Source: Nephromyces sp. MM_2019 (Eukaryota; Apicomplexa; Aconoidasida; Nephromycida). From it: DNA of 35,545 nt. Positions 34,969 through 35,545 of the stretch are shown here, in pieces. The stretch's first letter is position 1. Each line of letters opens with the position of its first letter. Below the pieces are notes generated by a model, which did not search any database, had not been told where the DNA came from, and saw only the letters and a program-made list of their open reading frames with translations. The stretch is taken from assembly GCA_015657535.1 (NCBI GenBank), contig JADHZB010000718.1, positions 1 through 35,545 on the forward strand, in the 5' to 3' direction. Made by a program: the position numbers and the translations under genes.

Positions 34969-35177
34969 TACACACACACACACATACACACACACACACA
35001 CACATACACACACACACACACACATACACACACACACACACACACACATACACACACACACACACACATACACACACACATTAATAATTATAGGCCTACA
35101 AAATGGAGATATATTACACCCTGTACAACAATCCATCGCAGACTGCCACGGTTCACAGTGTGGTTATTGCACACCCG
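33077..35177 (+). CDS. XDH: Xanthine dehydrogenase/oxidase, 3'-partial, first 4 exons
   Basis: Molybdo-flavoenzyme that oxidises hypoxanthine to xanthine and urate in purine breakdown. Exons 33077-33350, 33863-33895, 34415-34525 and 35094-35177, each joined GT-AG in phase 1; the gene runs past the window. A Thr/His-rich extension of about 52 residues comes first. The ferredoxin-like [2Fe-2S] domain follows: KIHFYLNGKEVWLDD, then LIEFLRNHCHLTGTKLG, then CAEGGCGAC with the C-x4-C-x2-C cluster ligands. The fourth Cys is in KAINSCLMPLASVH. The second [2Fe-2S] domain opens with LHPVQQSIADCHGSQCGYC and TPG, providing its first Cys pair. The order and spacing match xanthine dehydrogenase. Aldehyde oxidase is a close relative that cannot be excluded without the molybdenum domain. 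Introns of 512, 519 and 568 nt are almost entirely AC/TG/TA repeats, unlike any other gene here. No alternative ATG lies between 33077 and the conserved domain. Confidence 0.92.
33351..33862. repeat. XDH intron 1: AC-rich degenerate repeat
   Basis: The intron body is a run of cacacac blocks separated by phrases like acttttatttt, acttttgtatgc and acttttatatgc at roughly 20-30 bp intervals. It looks like a diverged minisatellite. The last 50 bp before the acceptor (ttatttatttag) are ordinary AT-rich sequence. Long ORFs seen in it on both strands are repeat artefacts. Confidence 0.9.
33896..34414. repeat. XDH intron 2: CA/TA/TG repeats with internal arrays
   Basis: Contains (AC)n at 33923-33940, (TA)n at about 33941-33972, six 16-bp units aaaattacac(a/t)cacac at 34098-34193, three copies of gacaat(c/t)aagcagattta (34055, 34201, 34265), a second (TA)n at about 34328-34354, and a TG block at 34381-34407 that ends 7 bp before the acceptor. 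The TG block is complementary to the (AC)n near the donor. Confidence 0.93.
34526..35093. repeat. XDH intron 3: long AC microsatellite
   Basis: About 550 bp of almost pure (AC)n with interruptions (attacacac, atacac, gatatacac), densest at 34930-35081. The acceptor is attaataattatag. Predicted long proteins made of Thr/His or Cys/Val here are repeat artefacts. Confidence 0.95.
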
Positions 35178-35350
35178 GTAAAAATAATTACACACACACA
35201 CATAATTACACATATATATACACACACACCATTACACATATATACACACACACATATATACACACACACATATATACACACACATATATATACACACACA
35301 CATAATGACACACACATAATTACATGATAGACATGTGTGTGTGTGTAATA
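35178..35350. repeat. XDH intron 4 (start): AC repeats with terminal TG arm
   Basis: From the donor gtaaaa at 35178 the sequence is acacac/atatata repeats to about 35317, then a TG run at 35334-35346 followed by taatatag. The 10-base block at 35308-35317 is the perfect reverse complement of 35333-35342, leaving a 15-base loop. Confidence 0.8.
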
Positions 35351-35386
35351 TAGGCGATGTGTGTATACATTTTAAAAGGTTTATAC

Positions 35387-35545
35387 CTAATGTGTGTGTG
35401 TATATTGATATATATCATGTGTGTGTATATATTGATATATATCATGTGTATGTGTATATATTGATATATATCATGTGTGTGTATATATTGATATATATTG
35501 TGTGTGTGTATATATTGATATATATCATGTGTGTGTATATATTGA
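35387..35545. repeat. Minisatellite of about 27 bp at the window edge
   Basis: Units of the form catgtgtgtgtatatattgatatatat repeat with spacing 27-29 bp (cat starts at 35416, 35443, 35472 and 35526; one unit reads tattgtgtg instead). The array continues past the window. It probably lies in xanthine dehydrogenase intron 4 or the next intron. Confidence 0.9.

Noticed and set aside
34384..35327. Long Thr/His or Cys/Val ORFs on both strands in the AC repeats
   Set aside because: Products of uninterrupted dinucleotide repeats that lie in XDH introns.
35354..35378. Possible XDH exon 5 (MCVYILK resembles the expected MSMYTLL)
   Set aside because: The matching frame does not agree with the phase-1 exit of exon 4, and the sequence is TG-rich, so the match may be chance.
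1..35545. tRNA, rRNA, CRISPR or transposon/viral remnants
   Set aside because: No cloverleaf, rRNA segment, spaced direct-repeat array, terminal repeats or transposase/reverse-transcriptase motifs were seen by eye.

Overview
This is an AT-rich eukaryotic nuclear window with short GT-AG introns and the standard stop codons (TAA, TGA and TAG all end genes here). Two genes suggest the organism. One (11816-12591) encodes a plastid-type ribosomal protein bL32 behind a signal peptide plus transit-like leader, the bipartite leader used to reach a secondary plastid such as the apicoplast. The other (from 33077) is the start of a xanthine dehydrogenase. Well-known parasitic apicomplexans lack xanthine dehydrogenase. 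As I recall, the tunicate-associated apicomplexans Nephromyces and Cardiosporidium keep purine degradation, so a relative of those, or another plastid-bearing alveolate, is my best guess. The assignment is inference.

Layout. 1-2742 (+): most of CCT3, the chaperonin gamma subunit, 13 exons, 5' end outside the window. 3164-3536 (-): a small three-exon coiled-coil gene. 5466-6200 (+): an intronless four-helix membrane protein. 8847-10719 (+): a large cyclin with a C-terminal PHO80-like cyclin box. 11816-12591 (+): plastid bL32, two exons. 13504-13847 (-): a weak candidate for a small secreted protein. 14047-15808 (+): an RRM-like protein, six exons. 16610-20850 (-): a 13-exon gene, rebuilt here, for a PUB + UBX protein like UBXN6/UBXD1, a p97/Cdc48 cofactor. 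23089-28853 (-): a giant Asn/Gln/His-rich protein of about 1,661 residues with three short 5' exons. 33077 to beyond 35177 (+): the N-terminal iron-sulfur part of xanthine dehydrogenase, whose introns are almost wholly AC/TG and TA repeats.

The genes are unrelated housekeeping or lineage-specific genes, with no sign of a functional cluster. CCT3 and the UBXN6-like protein belong to protein folding and p97 quality control, bL32 to plastid translation, and xanthine dehydrogenase to purine breakdown. I saw no tRNA, rRNA, CRISPR or intact mobile element.

The most unusual part is 28.9-35.5 kb. A gene-free divergent intergenic region changes from TG-rich to CA-rich on the + strand between two divergently oriented genes, carries several minisatellites, and runs into the repeat-filled xanthine dehydrogenase introns. 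Two of those introns have a CA block toward the 5' splice site and a complementary TG block just before the 3' splice site. Most exon structures were joined by hand from splice signals, reading phase and family similarity, and have no transcript support.
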